The notes beneath the pieces were generated by a model that worked only from the letters and a program-made list of their open reading frames with translations, had not been told where the DNA came from and searched no databases. A program made the position numbers and the translations under genes. Of a DNA stretch of 64,000 nucleotides, positions 20,373 through 31,717 are shown piece by piece. Numbering within the stretch: position 1 is the first letter of the stretch; each line of letters begins with the position of its first letter. Where the stretch lies: positions 148,450,941 through 148,514,940 of the forward strand of contig NC_090320.1 in NCBI RefSeq assembly GCF_040869045.1, given 5' to 3'. Source of the stretch: Eurosta solidaginis (Eukaryota > Arthropoda > Insecta > Diptera > Tephritidae).

Positions 20373-22211
20373 CCTTATAAGACAGCTTGATCCAGGCGAC
20401 CCCCAAATAAGGGAAATAAACCAACGCATCAGATTGCTTGCGGACGAACACAAGCGGGCCAAATGGGAGGAGCACCTAAGAGGGTGTAACCTCTCTACCG
20501 GTGTGGGTAAACTTTGGTCCACCGTAAAGTCTCTATCGAATCCGACTAAGCACAAAGACAAAGTTTCCATCGCCTTTGGCGACAAAGTGCTGTCGGATGC
20601 GAAAAAATGCGCGAGCGCTTTCTGCCGACAATATATAATGCATCCTACGGTCGACAAAGATAGAAGGAGAGCCAATAGACACGCACATAAACACAAATTC
20701 AGCGCGTCACCAATCACCATCACCGCTAAAGAGGTTGAGGACGCCATTGGTCGCGCTAAACCATACAAAGCAGTGGGCCCAGACGGCATAGCCATGCCGA
20801 TGCTTAAAAGCCTAGGGAAAGAGGGTTTCAAATATTTAGCGCATGTCTTCAACCTGTCTCTTTCCACCTTTGTCATACCCGAGAAATGGAAAATGGCCAA
20901 GGTGGTCCCGCCATTAAAGCCTGGGAAACCAGCTAACATAGGTGAGTCGTATCGTCCGATATCTCTCCTATCGCCAGTGGCAAAGACGCTCCCTTATTTC
21001 CAAGCAAATTTGCAGCTAGCCCCTCATCAGCATGGCTTCAGAAAACTCCATAGCACTTCCACCGCGCTAAATGCCATTAGCACCCAGATAAATTGCGGTT
21101 TAAATCAATACCCCACCATAGAACAGTACTCGTAGCGCTAGACCTATCAAAAGCTTTTGATACGGTCAACAATGGCTCGTTACTGCAAGACCTGGAAGGG
21201 TCTACCCTTCCCCCATGTCTTAAAAGGTGGACCACAAATTATCTGGGTGGTCGGCAGGCATCGGTGCAATTTAGAAACGAAACATCTAAACCAAGGAGAA
21301 TTACACAAGGGGTGCCACAGGGTGGTGTCCTATCCCCACTTTTGTTTAATTTCTACATATCTAAGATACCTTCACCACCGGAAGGAGTCACAATCGTTTC
21401 CTACGCCGATGACTGCACAATAATGGCCACAGGCCCAGGCCCAAAGATCGATGCGCTATGCAATAAAATAAACGGCTACCTCCCTGATCTCTCCAGTTTT
21501 TTCGCCTCGCGAAACCTGGCATTATCACCGACTAAATCTTCCGCGACCTTATTTACAACATGGACGTCCAAAATGTCGACCATTCTGAACATCCACGTCG
21601 ATGGCACTGCGCTACCGACTGTCCTACACCCCAAAATCTTGGGTGTGACGTTTGATCAGGATCTACATTTTGGTGAGCACGCAGCCGCAATTTTTCCGAG
21701 AATTCAGAGCCGTAACAAAATCCTCAAATCCCTCGCTGGCAGTACCTGGGGAAAAGATAAAGAAACGCTAATGACTACATACAAAGCAATTAGCCAGCCG
21801 ATTACGTGCTACGCGTCACCCATATGGTCGCCAAGCCTAAAAATTACCCACTGGAAGAAACTACAGGCCTGCCAAAATACTGCTCTCAGAATCGCCACGG
21901 GCTGTCTTCTTATGTCCGCAGAACACCATCTGCATAATGAGGCGAGAATACTCCCCATCAGGGAGAGAAATGAGATGCTGACCAAACAGTTCCTGTTGAA
22001 TACCCAGAAACCTGGGCATCCCAACAGACATCTGACTGATGAACCAGCACCGCCTAGGGGCTTAAGGAGTCATCTCCGTAAGCATTTTGAGGAAATACGG
22101 CACCTGAGAACCCAGCCGTATGAAGCGAAAAAACACAAGCAGGTCCTTGGTGAGCTCCATAAACAGGCGTCGGACCTTTATGCCGGGAATTGCCCGGTGA
22201 ATCCAGTACTT
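20373..22211 (+). pseudogene. E2 reverse transcriptase
   Basis: Frame 20434-21135 carries the linker and fingers (KAVGPDGIAMPMLKSL, PEKWKMAKVVPPLKPGKP, SYRPISLLSPVAKT). A small deletion follows VAKT, and a frameshift near 21110 leads into 21093-22211 with LDLSKAFDTVN, TQGVPQGGVLSPLLFNFYIS, SYADD and the thumb to LYAGNCPVNPVLK. The catalytic Asp residues are all present. The region after VLK, including the C-terminal finger, is replaced by repeat T. The protein would copy element RNA at a nick. Inactive. Confidence 0.85.
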
Positions 22212-22397
22212 AAATTCAAGTTATCGTGTTAACGGACGGACGGACGGACGGACATGGCTCAATCAAATTTTTTTTCGATCCTGATGATTTTGATATATGG
22301 AAGTCTATATCTATCTCTATTCCTTTATACCTGTACAACCAACCGTTATGGAATCAAACTTAATATACTTTGTGAGCTCTGCTCAACTGAGTATAAA
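22212..22397 (+). repeat. 3' terminal fragment of repeat T
   Basis: From CAAGTTATCGTGTTAACGG, through a (GGAC)n run and CATGGCTCAATC, to GCTCAACTGAGTATA. It matches 33337-33517 almost base for base and is in the same orientation. It is fused directly to E2, so it is the tail of a truncated T copy. Confidence 0.85.
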
Positions 22398-22548
22398 AAA
22401 TCCAAGGTACAAAAACTTAGGGTACGACTTAAGCTATCTTATGGTATTTTAGTTTAATCTACCTTTGATTTGTGTTTTGTATTTTATTAAATTCTTCCTA
22501 ACATACGTTTACATTAAGAGTCAGAACCGTGCCAGAGAACAAGGTGAA

Positions 22549-22552
22549 AATC
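22549..22552. other. Unoccupied target site AATC in repeat Q copy 1
   Basis: GGTGAAAATCCAAAAATAG is continuous here. In copy 2 the same sequence is split after AATC (33938-33941) and resumes with AATC (53996-53999), so this is the empty-site version of the insertion. Confidence 0.85.
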
Positions 22553-23303
22553 CAAAAATAGTTTAATACGTATATAACCAACAGATAATTGGTAAGCCAA
22601 GACATAAAGGTTTTATTATTGTTATTTATAGTCTTAGTTATCCCATTATATTGTGATTTACTATCGATTCTGTGATTTTTGGGTATATTTGGTTTAATTT
22701 TATTGTACTTTGTGGTATGTTATATTATCTTAGTTTTATTTAATTTAATTTCATTTTATTTCCTTTTGATGTAATCTAATTTTGTTTTATGTTATTTTAT
22801 TTTATTTTATCTTATTTTATTCGCCTTAAAAAATGTGTCTGAACATATATGACTAATTTATTTTGATTGTAATATATAGTTGTATCTGTGTTTGGAAGTT
22901 TTAGAAACTGTCTTTAAATTGCCTACTTTTACTATTATGTATAATAAGGTTTGCATGCCTATGAACATATGCACTTTAATGTATGTATGTAGTTTCATGT
23001 ATGTATGCATATCCGTATATATGCGAACAACGCAAGTGCTATAGATTTTAAGCTTATTAACGTTTCTTACGCTTCTCAAAGTATTAAAGTACTCTTTTGA
23101 TTCATAATCTACGTTTAAAGTTCGTATGTATTTACGTACTAATATGTTTAACATGCTTCAACTGTTGACATTAATTCTTTAACTATGTTAACATTAGTTT
23201 AAAATTGAATAATCCGAGATTTCAAATTGGGTATGCCGTAATTATTTACGATTCTATAATGACCCTAGTCACTCCTTTAAATTTTATACATGAAAAGTCT
23301 TAA

Positions 23304-23531
23304 ATGGAGTTCATACCCACCCAGCATCTGGATGACGACTTTACTTCCGTATCAATACGCTTTGATTATTCCTTGCAACTAAATATCGATTTTGTTAAAC
23401 AATTGAACCAACTATTCATTGAAAATCCGATTGCCTTCCTATGCTCACACTTCTCAATAAATGAATTCAAAAAAAATTATGGCTATACAAAAATATGTTT
23501 AGACCTAAAGAAATGTGGATGCTGTTCCTAG
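23304..23531 (+). CDS. Hypothetical 75-residue ORF in repeat Q, copy 1
   Basis: Starts MEFIPTQHLDDDFTSVSIRF and ends LKKCGCCS. The other copy of Q (54748-54975) keeps the same frame with one residue changed (Q to H at position 7). I do not recognise a family. There is no signal peptide or membrane segment. The Cys-rich end and the mixed hydrophobic content could suit a real small protein or the end of an older gene. With only two recent copies, intactness alone is weak evidence of coding. Confidence 0.25.
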   Translation: MEFIPTQHLDDDFTSVSIRFDYSLQLNIDFVKQLNQLFIENPIAFLCSHFSINEFKKNYGYTKICLDLKKCGCCS

Positions 23532-24000
23532 ACTACGAGGTCCGATAGCATTTATGTCAACACGTCTTCCAAAAAAAGAAAAAAGGTTACAGTGTATGAA
23601 ACCGTGGTACGGAAGCTCCGATGTGGTTGAACCGCTGGTAATTTAAGCTCGATATGTTCCGGCTTCAACGTCCTACATGGGTTACGCTTGTTAAAACATC
23701 ACACTACCATTATTTAAGATGATGACGATAGAAAATGTTGGATGTTGTAGTCGTGTGTGAACCTCGTTCAAGTTAACTATCGGCAATTACCTGAGGTTTT
23801 AATTTGCTCACCTTCGATCTCCCGGATATTTCCATCCGCTGATGAAATATGTTTATAATATAATATTGAATTACGCACTAAATATGATGGAAAATTGAAT
23901 CGTAATCATATTCACAAATGATTCCAAAACCTTACTTTATATGATTGCTAATTGTTGTTAAATACGATAAAGAAAAAAGCGAAAGCTAATAAAATTTCAT

Positions 24001-24640
24001 ATCAAATATGATGATAAAACGAATAAAGCGGATGCAACTGATTAGTCAGGAATAATCCCATCCAGGGTACACCCTTCTCCCGACGATACATTGATTTTCG
24101 AATAAAAGGAATACTTTTAAATTTGAGCGCTTTCTAGCAACTTTCCGATACTCTTCCAAAATGCTGCCTGGGTATAACTGGCAAGCAATCCTCCCCTTTA
24201 CATCTCATGTATATACATAATTTTAAGCATAATTTAAATAGTATTATTTACTGAATCTAACATAAGTTATCAAATTTAAAGGTAGGTAAAAAAAATTGGT
24301 TTTCCGTATCCGGAACGAACTCACCGCTTTCTTGCTGGTCTTGGTGTCACGGCTGGGTCTGCTGGTTGCTGTTGCCCCAGTGGCTGTTACGGCCGGCCTA
24401 TATGCGTCGGCCCTACTGGTTGTTGTGGTCACAGTCGATGTTATAGCGGCCTATATTGGTCGGCCCCGCTGGTGGTTGCTACCAAAGTAGATATTATTGG
24501 TGGTACGTCCGGTGCTTTCGTTGGCGCTATAGCTGGTGGTAGCGCGCTTGGTTGGCTAGTGCTATAGCTAGTGGTTGCGCGCGGTGTTGCACGCAATGGT
24601 GGTGTTAACGCGCGGTTGGTGGTAGTTGCGCTCTAGGGTG
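24001..24640. other. Non-coding, with a GC-rich internally repeated stretch at 24310-24630
   Basis: The first 300 bases are AT-rich without features. From 24310, CTGGTTGTTG/GGCCTATAT.GGTCGGCCC and GCTATAGCTGGTGG motifs recur at short intervals, giving open frames on both strands without family resemblance. I see no gene. Confidence 0.5.
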
Positions 24641-25633
24641 GTGAGTGCAGCAGTATGGGTATCTTAAGGAGCCCTTTTTATGCTCAATTTCTGTCGTGCT
24701 CGATACGACGTCTTGCTGGTATGAGTTTCAACGTGGAACACCTATCTTGTTAACCCCACCGTTGTTTAGGTATTATAACACTGACTACAAGAGTGCCCAT
24801 ATATGTATTCACAGGTTAGCAAGGATACTGTATGCCGTGTAGAGGGCGCAAAGTGGGCGCAGTTCACAGGGATTACCTACATCCGTATACACTCAATTCT
24901 GAAAGTGGTACCTCAACACGATTGGACAAAGATTTATTCCAATTGCCGATTTCCTCGATTAAACTTTGCTCCAGACCATTCCAAGCATATACAAAGTGGT
25001 TGATTTTTAATTTTCTCGCGGTCGTGTTATTTTTTGGCTACTTCGGTTTGCTGTGGTCTTCTTATGACTGATTCTCAACTTTTCCTGCGTTGGAATGGGA
25101 CTGCGCAATACACGTTGTTTAGCGTAAAAAGACCAAAACCACAGCAGTACCAAGCCGGTTCACTATAACTTAGTGCTTGTTTGTTTTCGCGATTTTCATC
25201 TACCTACCGGCTCTGTCAATTTTTTTCTTCCTTCTCCCGGAAACAGCGTGTTTTTTCCTCCTAGAGATCATCCTTCACGCGGCCGTGGCGACCTCTAGTG
25301 TCCATTTCGATCAACATTGCCATGACACCTTTTATTTGCCATCACTAGCCACTAGGTGCGTTCCAAAGGTGACTATCCCAAGCGGACCATAACAAACCTG
25401 CTTCGCTTTGAAGACCTGACGATGAAGCGAACAGGAAACCGGATCATCTGTGGGAAGCCACTGCCAGGAACCTCCGATTACAAGCAACGTGGGGCACGAC
25501 TCACCCCTAAGATAAGAGTCTCAAAGTTCTACCGCGAAGCTAACCGGGCAACATAGGTCCATCAAAAAAAGTTAAGTCAAGTAAAGAATTAATTTTGTTT
25601 CTTAGTTTAAAAGGCTTTGCAGCAGTTAGACAT
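24641..25633. other. Unassigned sequence, possible gypsy LTR material
   Basis: No coding domain seen. CCATAACA at 25388-25395 equals the terminal inverted repeat of the LTR-like segment at 31349-31475, so an LTR of the adjacent minus-strand gypsy element could begin here on minus, but I could not find its other end. Short ORFs (24645-25071, 25177-25392) are not recognisable. Confidence 0.35.
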
Positions 25634-25887
25634 TTGTTATGGAGAACTCGTCAAAACTCCGTATGGTTCTAGTGGTAATCGGCCCCACCGAAAGCCAAAA
25701 AAAGATATGGGTGTAGACATTTTGATAAGGAGAACTCGTCCAAACTCCGAAAGGCTAGTCCAACCCAAGCTTGGACTGCCAGGCTGTTCACGGTTCTCGA
25801 TGAGTACGCGTGTGAACAGCCCATGAGGGTCAATGCTCGGGGAGAATACTGGGCGAGATGTCCCCAGCCGCCAAGACGCCCAGACAA
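25634..25887 (-). repeat. Candidate 3' LTR remnant
   Basis: On minus the segment ends TTCTCCATAACA, like the LTR end at 31349 (GATTCCATAACA). Its start (TGTCTGGGCG) is only loosely like the other copy, and no clear polypurine tract precedes it. Weak call. Confidence 0.3.
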
Positions 25888-25958
25888 AAAAAGTCCGATT
25901 GGTAGGTTTATATAAAAAAATCAATTTGTAATTTAGCAAAAAAAATGTTCTTCTTGGT

Positions 25959-26828
25959 TCATTGTGGACGTATATCCGAAGCATGGAAGTGATCTATCAA
26001 TTTCCCGTTTAGGTCCTCGAGATCATACAGTGCATTGCCTATTTTTCGGAGCACGCGACACTTAAGGTATTTTGGCAAGAATTTGGCGTTAATGCCCTGT
26101 TTGAAGTTACTTAAGGCAAAGTTTTTCCGGAAAACTTCTTGGCCTTCCTTGTAGTTGACTTGCCTAGAGCGCTTGTTATAGGTGTTTATCCCCCTATCCT
26201 TGGCCTGATCTAAATTTCTACGGATCTGCTCGCGAATATTAGTCAACTTGTCCGTTCTGTTCACTATCGTAACCTGGTCTTCCCGAAAGCTGCCGAGTTT
26301 CTCTAATATACTGTACGCTAAGGCATGTTGGACCATATTTTGGCCATATAATGCAAAGTATGGAGAGCACTGAATCGCCGTATGAAAATCACTTCTCAAA
26401 ACTGATAAAATCTCGGGTATATGCTTATCCCAATCGGTATGGTCAGGTTTATCTTTCAGGAAAATCATAATCTTCGAAACAATTTCTCTATTAACGCGTT
26501 CGGATGCGTTCGCTTGAGGAGAATATAACCCCGTCCTCACGTGCGCCCCCCCGTAATTTACTAAAAATTGGTTTATTTCCTTCGAGATAAACTGTTAACC
26601 ATTGTCGCTATGAATAAACTCAGGGACCCATACAGCTGGAAAAATTTCTGAAGCGAAGTAATTTATAACGTTAACAGTGGCTCTCTGCATGGGCTTTAGC
26701 CAAACGTATTTTGAAAGATGGTCTAGTACTATACAAAGAAATTGATTTCGCCGCTTAGATCTCGGATACGGCCCTAGGAAATCGCAATATAATCGCTGAA
26801 ATGGCCTCTCGGATGCAAAGGTATTCAC
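25959..26828 (-). pseudogene. Gypsy integrase core and C-terminal region
   Basis: The core begins ERPFQRLYCDFLGPYPRS (first Asp), then PEFIHSDNG (second Asp) followed by an in-frame stop near 26595. The same frame resumes as HVRTGLYSPQANASERVNRE with the catalytic Glu in ASERVN. The C-terminal part (YNKRSRQVNYKEGQEVFRKN, LRKIGNALYDLEDLNGKL) is the chromodomain-free tail seen in Osvaldo/Ulysses-like elements. A frameshift separates the core from the zinc finger in 26828-28459. Integrase would join the cDNA to the genome. Inactive. Confidence 0.85.
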
Positions 26829-28459
26829 TATCTCGACTGTTGATTAGTGGAGTTTACAGCTTTGCAGGTATAACAACGCTGGACGTAGTCCCTGACGTCC
26901 TTAGCCTGCTGTTGCCAGAAGTAATTTTGCCTAACACGTTCTAAGGTTTTCTGCCACCCGCCATGGTAACTCGGGTCAGCGTCATGTGCTAATCTCACTG
27001 CTTCCTCAGTCAACCCTTTCGGCAACCATAATCGCCACAGCGAGTCTTCTTCCCCTTCCACCCCCTTACGAAATTTAACTCTTTTGAAAATTACCCCGTC
27101 CACCACTCGTAAATCCGGAAGTGATTCCTCGTTTTCGGTGACGGTCCGAATCAAGTCTAAATATTCGTTACTGCTAAATTCGGGAGAGACTAAATCAATT
27201 TCCCCGGGTGTGGTAGTGAAAGTTAATTCATCAGCATCAAACCGCGAAAGCGCACCGGGTACTACATTCAGGGTGCCTTTACGATGTTCTATTTTAAAAT
27301 CGTATCTTTGCAGCAGAAGTGACCACCTCGCCAACCTCCCGCTCAAAACCTTCTGCGTCATCAGCCACTTGAGGCTGGAGTGGTCCGTAATAATCTGAAA
27401 CGGTAATCCTTCAAGATAGGGTCGGAAACGCTTCACGCTGATTATGGCGGCGAGACATTCCAGCTCGGTAACTGTATAATTGCGTTTCGACACGAACGCG
27501 ATTGGATGCTCAGCGCCCTCATCATCGACCTGGAACAACACTCCGCCAACACCTATTTTGGAAGCGTCGCATTGTATTACAAATTCTTTGGAAAAGTCTG
27601 GTTGGGCCAAGACAGGAGCGGAACTCAAGGCTACTTTTAGTTTTTCGAAGGCCTCTATAGCTTCAGAGGTCAGCTTGAACGGGCCTGATGATTTACGGAG
27701 ACAGTCGGTCAAGGAACCTGCCAAGTCAGCAAAATTGGTAATAAATGCCCTGTACCAATTCGCCATGCCCACACATCTACGCACCTGCCGAGAGGATTTA
27801 GGGATCGGGAAGTTTTGCATCGCTTCTATTTTCCCTGGATCCACTTTCAAACACCCGCTGCCTATCAGGTTCCCTAAGTAACGAATTTCTTTCTGGCAAA
27901 ATTTGCTCTTCTTCACGTTTATCGTCAGACCTGCATCGGTTAAGCACTTTGCCACTTCCGCCAGCAATTTCAGGTGGTCTTCAAAATTTGTACTACATAC
28001 CATCAGGTCGTCCAGGTAGACGAAGACATTCTCCCGCAGACGCGAGGGGATTGCCTTGTCCATCAGCCTACTCATAGTCTGCGGTCCATTGCACAGACCA
28101 AATGGCATTACCTTGAAGGACTTTGTCAATTTGATCTGGAAGAACGTGTCCTTCAGATCAATGCCACTAATAAAATGCGTATCTTTCAGTCTGCTCAATA
28201 AGCCGTTGATATGAGGAAGGGGGTATGAGTCCTTCTTAGTCACCGCGTTGACCTTCCTGGAATCTATGCACAGCCTAACTTTACCTGGTTTCCGGACCAG
28301 TACCACAGGACTACACCACGGAGAGTTTGATTCTTCTATAACTCCCAATTCGAGTAACCTGTCTAATTCGCTAAAAGCTTCGGCTTGCCTCGGTGGCGAA
28401 AGAGGGAAATGTTTGCTTTTTATGGGAACGGAATCAGCTGTGTCAATGTGATGCTCCAC
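26828..28459 (-). pseudogene. Gypsy reverse transcriptase, RNase H and integrase zinc finger
   Basis: A 543-codon frame. Reverse transcriptase: VVLVRKPGKVRLCIDSRKVN, SGIDLKDTFFQIKL, MPFGLCNGPQTMSRL, FVYLDDLMV (catalytic Asp pair in YLDD). About 20 residues are missing between FFQIKL and KVMPFGL, a deletion within the palm. RNase H: FVIQCDASKIGVGGVLFQ, ELECLAAI, IITDHSSLKWL, and VVPGALSRF where ADALSR is usual. The frame then gives the integrase zinc-binding region (H-x3-H in HDADPSYHGG context, C-x2-C in RCYTCKAV). The long open frame makes this the best-preserved coding piece in the window, but the deletion shows it is not active. Confidence 0.85.
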
Positions 28460-28824
28460 TAATTTAGTTTGCCCCAGGCCTAACTTCTAGTACGAAGGAA
28501 ACGTCTCTATGACCTTTTGCAATTCTATTTTCCGGGCTGGTGACAATTCATGGAGGTTAGGTTCTTCGTCTTTTTCATTCCTCACCTCTATGCACTCTAC
28601 GCTTGGGAATATTTCGGGAGCTAACGCAAATGCTCTCCAAAAATCTACCCCGAAGTAAGCTTCTTGGAGAAGTGAAGGAACTAGGTAAAAACGAATAACC
28701 TTCGTGGTGTTCTTGAAAGTGACCGGTAGGGATACTGAGCCTAAGATTTTTTGTTTGATGCCACCCGCGGTATATACGAATGCATGTAAGGGCTCATAAT
28801 CGAAGCCGTTATCCCTTAGGAATT

Positions 28825-29151
28825 TTACTCCATTTTTCCCAAGATGGAGACATTGGCTCCCGAGTCCAACAACCCTACAATGAAACTATCTTTTATTTTA
28901 GCCTTTACGAGAGGCCTTTCATCCTCTGTAAGCGTTAACGTGGTGGCTTGTAGCAGTCTACGCTCCTGTACTCTCCTGTGGTATCTTTTCCTGCACTTCA
29001 AAATACTTTCTGATACCGGGTATTGTTCAAAAATACCATTTCTTATTTGTTCGTACCTATGTTCCCTTTCTTCTAGACTTGGTGAAAAATGCGACTGGCA
29101 AGCGACATCCCTAGGCTGGCGTCGCAGAATTTTGATCGGCTCGGCCATCAC
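28825..29151 (-). pseudogene. Gypsy aspartic protease region
   Basis: The protease active site is GLLDSGANVSILG near the end of the frame (DSG motif, aspartic protease half-site that dimerises). The upstream part (CRKRYHRRVQERRLL) is a basic linker. The protease would cut the Gag-Pol precursor. The remaining 28460-28824 is decayed pol between protease and reverse transcriptase. Confidence 0.7.
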
Positions 29152-29249
29152 GGATGAGGACGTTTGACTCTCAGATTCAGAACTGTTGGTATTATCCGTA
29201 CTGTCCGGGAAGGTTACGATTACATTTGGGTGTTCTTTCGCCAGGGTAC

Positions 29250-30372
29250 TACTGCACCTCGGAAGCTCACCACCTCCATGCAGAGATTCAACCTCTGGTT
29301 CGGTGCACGGGATGATGCCTCGAGCACCGGCTGGTGTGGGAGCTATGATGCCGAACGAGGTTCCCTCGCCTTCTCGCTCGGGTACTGGTTTCCTTGCCTG
29401 CGATGGTCCCTAGGGCATTTAGGAGTAAGTACTCCCTTATACCCACATTTAAAACAAAAAGGATTTTTGCTTCCGCATGGAGATCTCCATCATGATCTCG
29501 TGGTCACTTTTTAATGTACCGAACTCTCTTTTTAAGGAGTAGCACAAAAAGGCATATGTCGCATTTGGGTTTTGTTTCGTGAACAGCCAGTACCACTCTT
29601 CGGCCCGCCCAGAAAGGAATAGGTGGAAGCTAGCCATTATCTGGTCGTCGGTGCATTGTGTACTTTCACACAGGGTATTTAGCTTAAACAGAAAATCCGC
29701 CACGCTTCCAGTGCCGTCGAACGATATCTTTCACTCTTGAGGTTTCACTACTATGCTGCTCGGAGCAGGGTTCATTGGTGGTACTACTGCTGGAAGTGGG
29801 TTGCGTTCCGTTCTATTCGCGTTCCAGTTCAAATACATGGATTGCTGTGCAGATTCGAGAGCGGCATTGAGCTGGTCCATATTGCTTCGGATCGTCCCCA
29901 TCTCCCTCCGCATCTCTTCCTGCGAGGTTCTGAACAGCTGGTGTAACACTTCCACCCACGAGTCCCCACGAGGAGCTTCGTTATAGATCCCTGGGGTATT
30001 CGTCCTGTCGCTTGCAGCTTCTTTAAAATTTCCGATTCCATGATTTGGTGGTAAAGCACCAGCTCCCTCCGGTGCGTAGGTCGACACATTGGTCTTTAGC
30101 CCCGAGATATCATGCGCGTTTAGTAGGGGCGCGTTCAAATTACTGGTGCTTCCCGGTCTATCCAATTTTTCGCGGGGGTCGTTTAGGTCCGAGCCTGCAT
30201 TTGTCCTAGCGGGGTCACCATACTGGTCACCTACTGGCGTATGCATCACCAGGGGACGCTTGGTCTTTGAAAAAGCCCCCCTATTATTTCCGCCCCGGGT
30301 TCTGGTGCCCTCTAAAATTCCCCGCACTCCGGAAATAAGTATTCCGGCCCGGGTGCCCAAATGACTGGTCAC
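29250..30372 (-). pseudogene. Gypsy gag with internal stop
   Basis: The N-terminal frame (30372-29731) is polar, with a helical stretch WVEVLHQLFRTSQEEMRREM that may be a coiled coil. An in-frame TGA near 29730 precedes the retrotransposon-gag core: ADFLFKLNTLCESTQCTDDQ, FHLFLSGRAEEWYWLF. Further on (about 29455-29405) a CCHC-like segment reads CFKCGYKGVLTPKC, with Val at the His position, so the zinc knuckle is defective. Gag would form the particle and package RNA. Confidence 0.75.
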
Positions 30373-30768
30373 GCGACATTATAATCAGGGAGAAAGATGT
30401 AATTGGTCAAATCCTGGTATTGATATTTAAAAAACTTTTGTTTACTGCAACACGTAAGGCAGTTAGGGGTTAAGGAAAAGGTCAGAATTCACCATTCCTT
30501 ACCTTATATACTAGACGATGATTTGTTTCCAAAAAAAATTTATATGTATATATATATAAAAGATTTAGCGTGAGGGAACAAAAATTCGTGCAAATAACTA
30601 CAATGATGGCTTCTTCGATAATGGTATCGAAAAATGTTCAAACCAAAAAAGTGATTAGTTATATATAAATTTTATATGACAATGGGAATGCTGACGCATC
30701 CCTTTAATAGAAGGCAGGGTAGGGGCAAAGAAAAACACAAATCCATTCATACTTGTCCCTAGTGCCCC

Positions 30769-31060
30769 AACCGCAATGCGAGGGGGTCTTAAGGCCACCT
30801 TCCGAGACTGGTTGGGGCCACTAGGGTCACTCCAGGCACACACGGGTTGGTCTCAACACGCCCAGCCGCAACGCAGGAGCAGTCTCCAGGGGCTCGCCCC
30901 TGGGACTGGTTGGGGGGTGTTGAGGCCTCCCGTTCATTCTCACTGGACACCCCTCCTGTCTCCGCCGCAATGGGTGGAGCGGTTTCGGAGCCGCTCCCCC
31001 AGTCTGGTGGGACAGGAAGGAGTGCCACTTTGAATCCCAGCTCAACCCGTCACAATCCAG
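30769..31060. repeat. GC-rich imperfect triplicate of about 95 bp in the leader
   Basis: Three units start near 30771, 30866 and 30965, each with CCGCAA.G...GGAG followed by GACTGGTTGGGG or AGTCTGGTGGGA and CACTGGACAC-like ends. The block lies between the primer-binding site and gag of the minus-strand gypsy element and is open in several frames on both strands without protein similarity. Confidence 0.55.
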
Positions 31061-31328
31061 GTGGCACCATGTGTTGCCACCTGAGACGTGGGATGAGCTG
31101 GGGTCCTACAACTCACACACTCAGTCATACCTGACAACACAAATTCGGCAAAAAAGAAGAGGGAAACTAAAAAAAACTATAAAAATTTAAACATTGAAAC
31201 AAAAAAAATAAAAACCCCGATTAGCGGACATAAATATTACCAAGCCGACAGCCGACCAACGGACCTGGTGGGATGGTCAACTTCACAAGTTGATCCGGCA
31301 TGATCAGCGCGACTGCGCCTCAGGCACC

Positions 31329-31346
31329 AAAAGCCGTTGGGCGCCA
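31329..31346 (-). other. Primer-binding site, tRNA-Lys type
   Basis: On minus TGGCGCCCAACGGCTTTT starts two bases after the LTR-like end CCATAACA. TGGCGCCC is the 3'-acceptor complement of tRNA-Lys used by Osvaldo/Ulysses-like elements and many retroviruses. Confidence 0.65.
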
Positions 31347-31348
31347 TC

Positions 31349-31475
31349 TGTTATGGAATCGCATTTTCTACGGGAGCAGTAAGGAAGACAGTCGGCATGA
31401 TCTGGGGGTGCTCTGTGGCTAGTCATATCGGCTGGGCGGGGTCCTAGCCAACCTTACTGTTCCTGCGCCATAACA
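31349..31475 (-). repeat. LTR-like segment, 127 bp, ends TGTTATGG / CCATAACA
   Basis: A perfect 8-bp inverted terminal repeat with TG...CA ends, placed directly before the primer-binding site on minus. It is too short for a working LTR and has no TATA box, so it is probably an internally deleted 5' LTR. Confidence 0.5.
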
Positions 31476-31717
31476 AAAAAAGTCATATCATGCCTTTCAA
31501 AACTAACAGACAGAAGCGCAGACCTAATTCAAAGCGCTTACAAATTCAAATTAAAACGACATCCGGTCGAACTGGATGCCACAGACCGTTAAACATTCAA
31601 AAATTGAAATTCAAAAAAAAGAAACTAACGCAAAAAACAAATTACCGAACCGGACATGGCCGGTTACTAACGCTGAAATTCAGAAATAAAAAAAACGCTG
31701 AAAAATTAAAATAAACA
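31476..31717. other. A-rich spacer, no gene
   Basis: A-rich sequence with AAATTC/AAAAAA runs, resembling in style the leader at 31140-31250. Nothing else seen. Confidence 0.5.

Larger units (their letters stand above)
18595..22211 (+). mobile_element. Jockey-type non-LTR retrotransposon E2, truncated at both ends
   Basis: Second copy of the E1 family, on plus. The 5' break lies at about 18595 inside the gypsy integrase, sharing a CGCTTCCC overlap with E1 sequence. The 3' break at about 22211 lies within the end of ORF2, where the sequence continues as repeat T. The C-terminal finger, 3' untranslated region and CAA tail are missing. Domains are in the same order as E1. No target duplication can be defined because the 3' end is lost. 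Confidence 0.85.
22398..24000 (+). repeat. Repeat Q, copy 1 (uninterrupted)
   Basis: Matches 33715-33941 followed by 53996-55420 in direct orientation, with a few percent difference and small indels. Copy 1 is continuous across the point where the 20-kb LTR element sits in copy 2. It includes a TTTTA-rich low-complexity run at about 22725-22820, several ATGTATGT stretches and a 75-codon ORF at 23304. No transposon ends or coding domains recognised. Since T precedes Q in both places, the T-Q pair was probably duplicated as one segment. Confidence 0.85.
25634..31475 (-). mobile_element. Ty3/gypsy element of Osvaldo/Ulysses type, minus strand, degenerate
   Basis: On minus it runs in order: an LTR-like end at 31475-31349, primer-binding site at 31346-31329, leader, gag (30372-29400), protease (29151-28825), reverse transcriptase and RNase H (28459-27050), integrase (to 25959). 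The left boundary is uncertain: TGTTATGG at 25634-25641 equals the other LTR terminus, so it is used here. Multiple stops and a deletion in reverse transcriptase make it inactive. Integrase resembles the remnant in the 38-52 kb block, so the two belong to the same branch. Confidence 0.75.

Noticed and set aside
24645..25392. Host gene exons
   Set aside because: Short frames without splice logic or family resemblance; more likely decayed LTR sequence.
30655..31134. GC-rich ORFs as a host gene
   Set aside because: Open on both strands, no family resemblance, and placed in the leader of a gypsy element with an internal triplicate.
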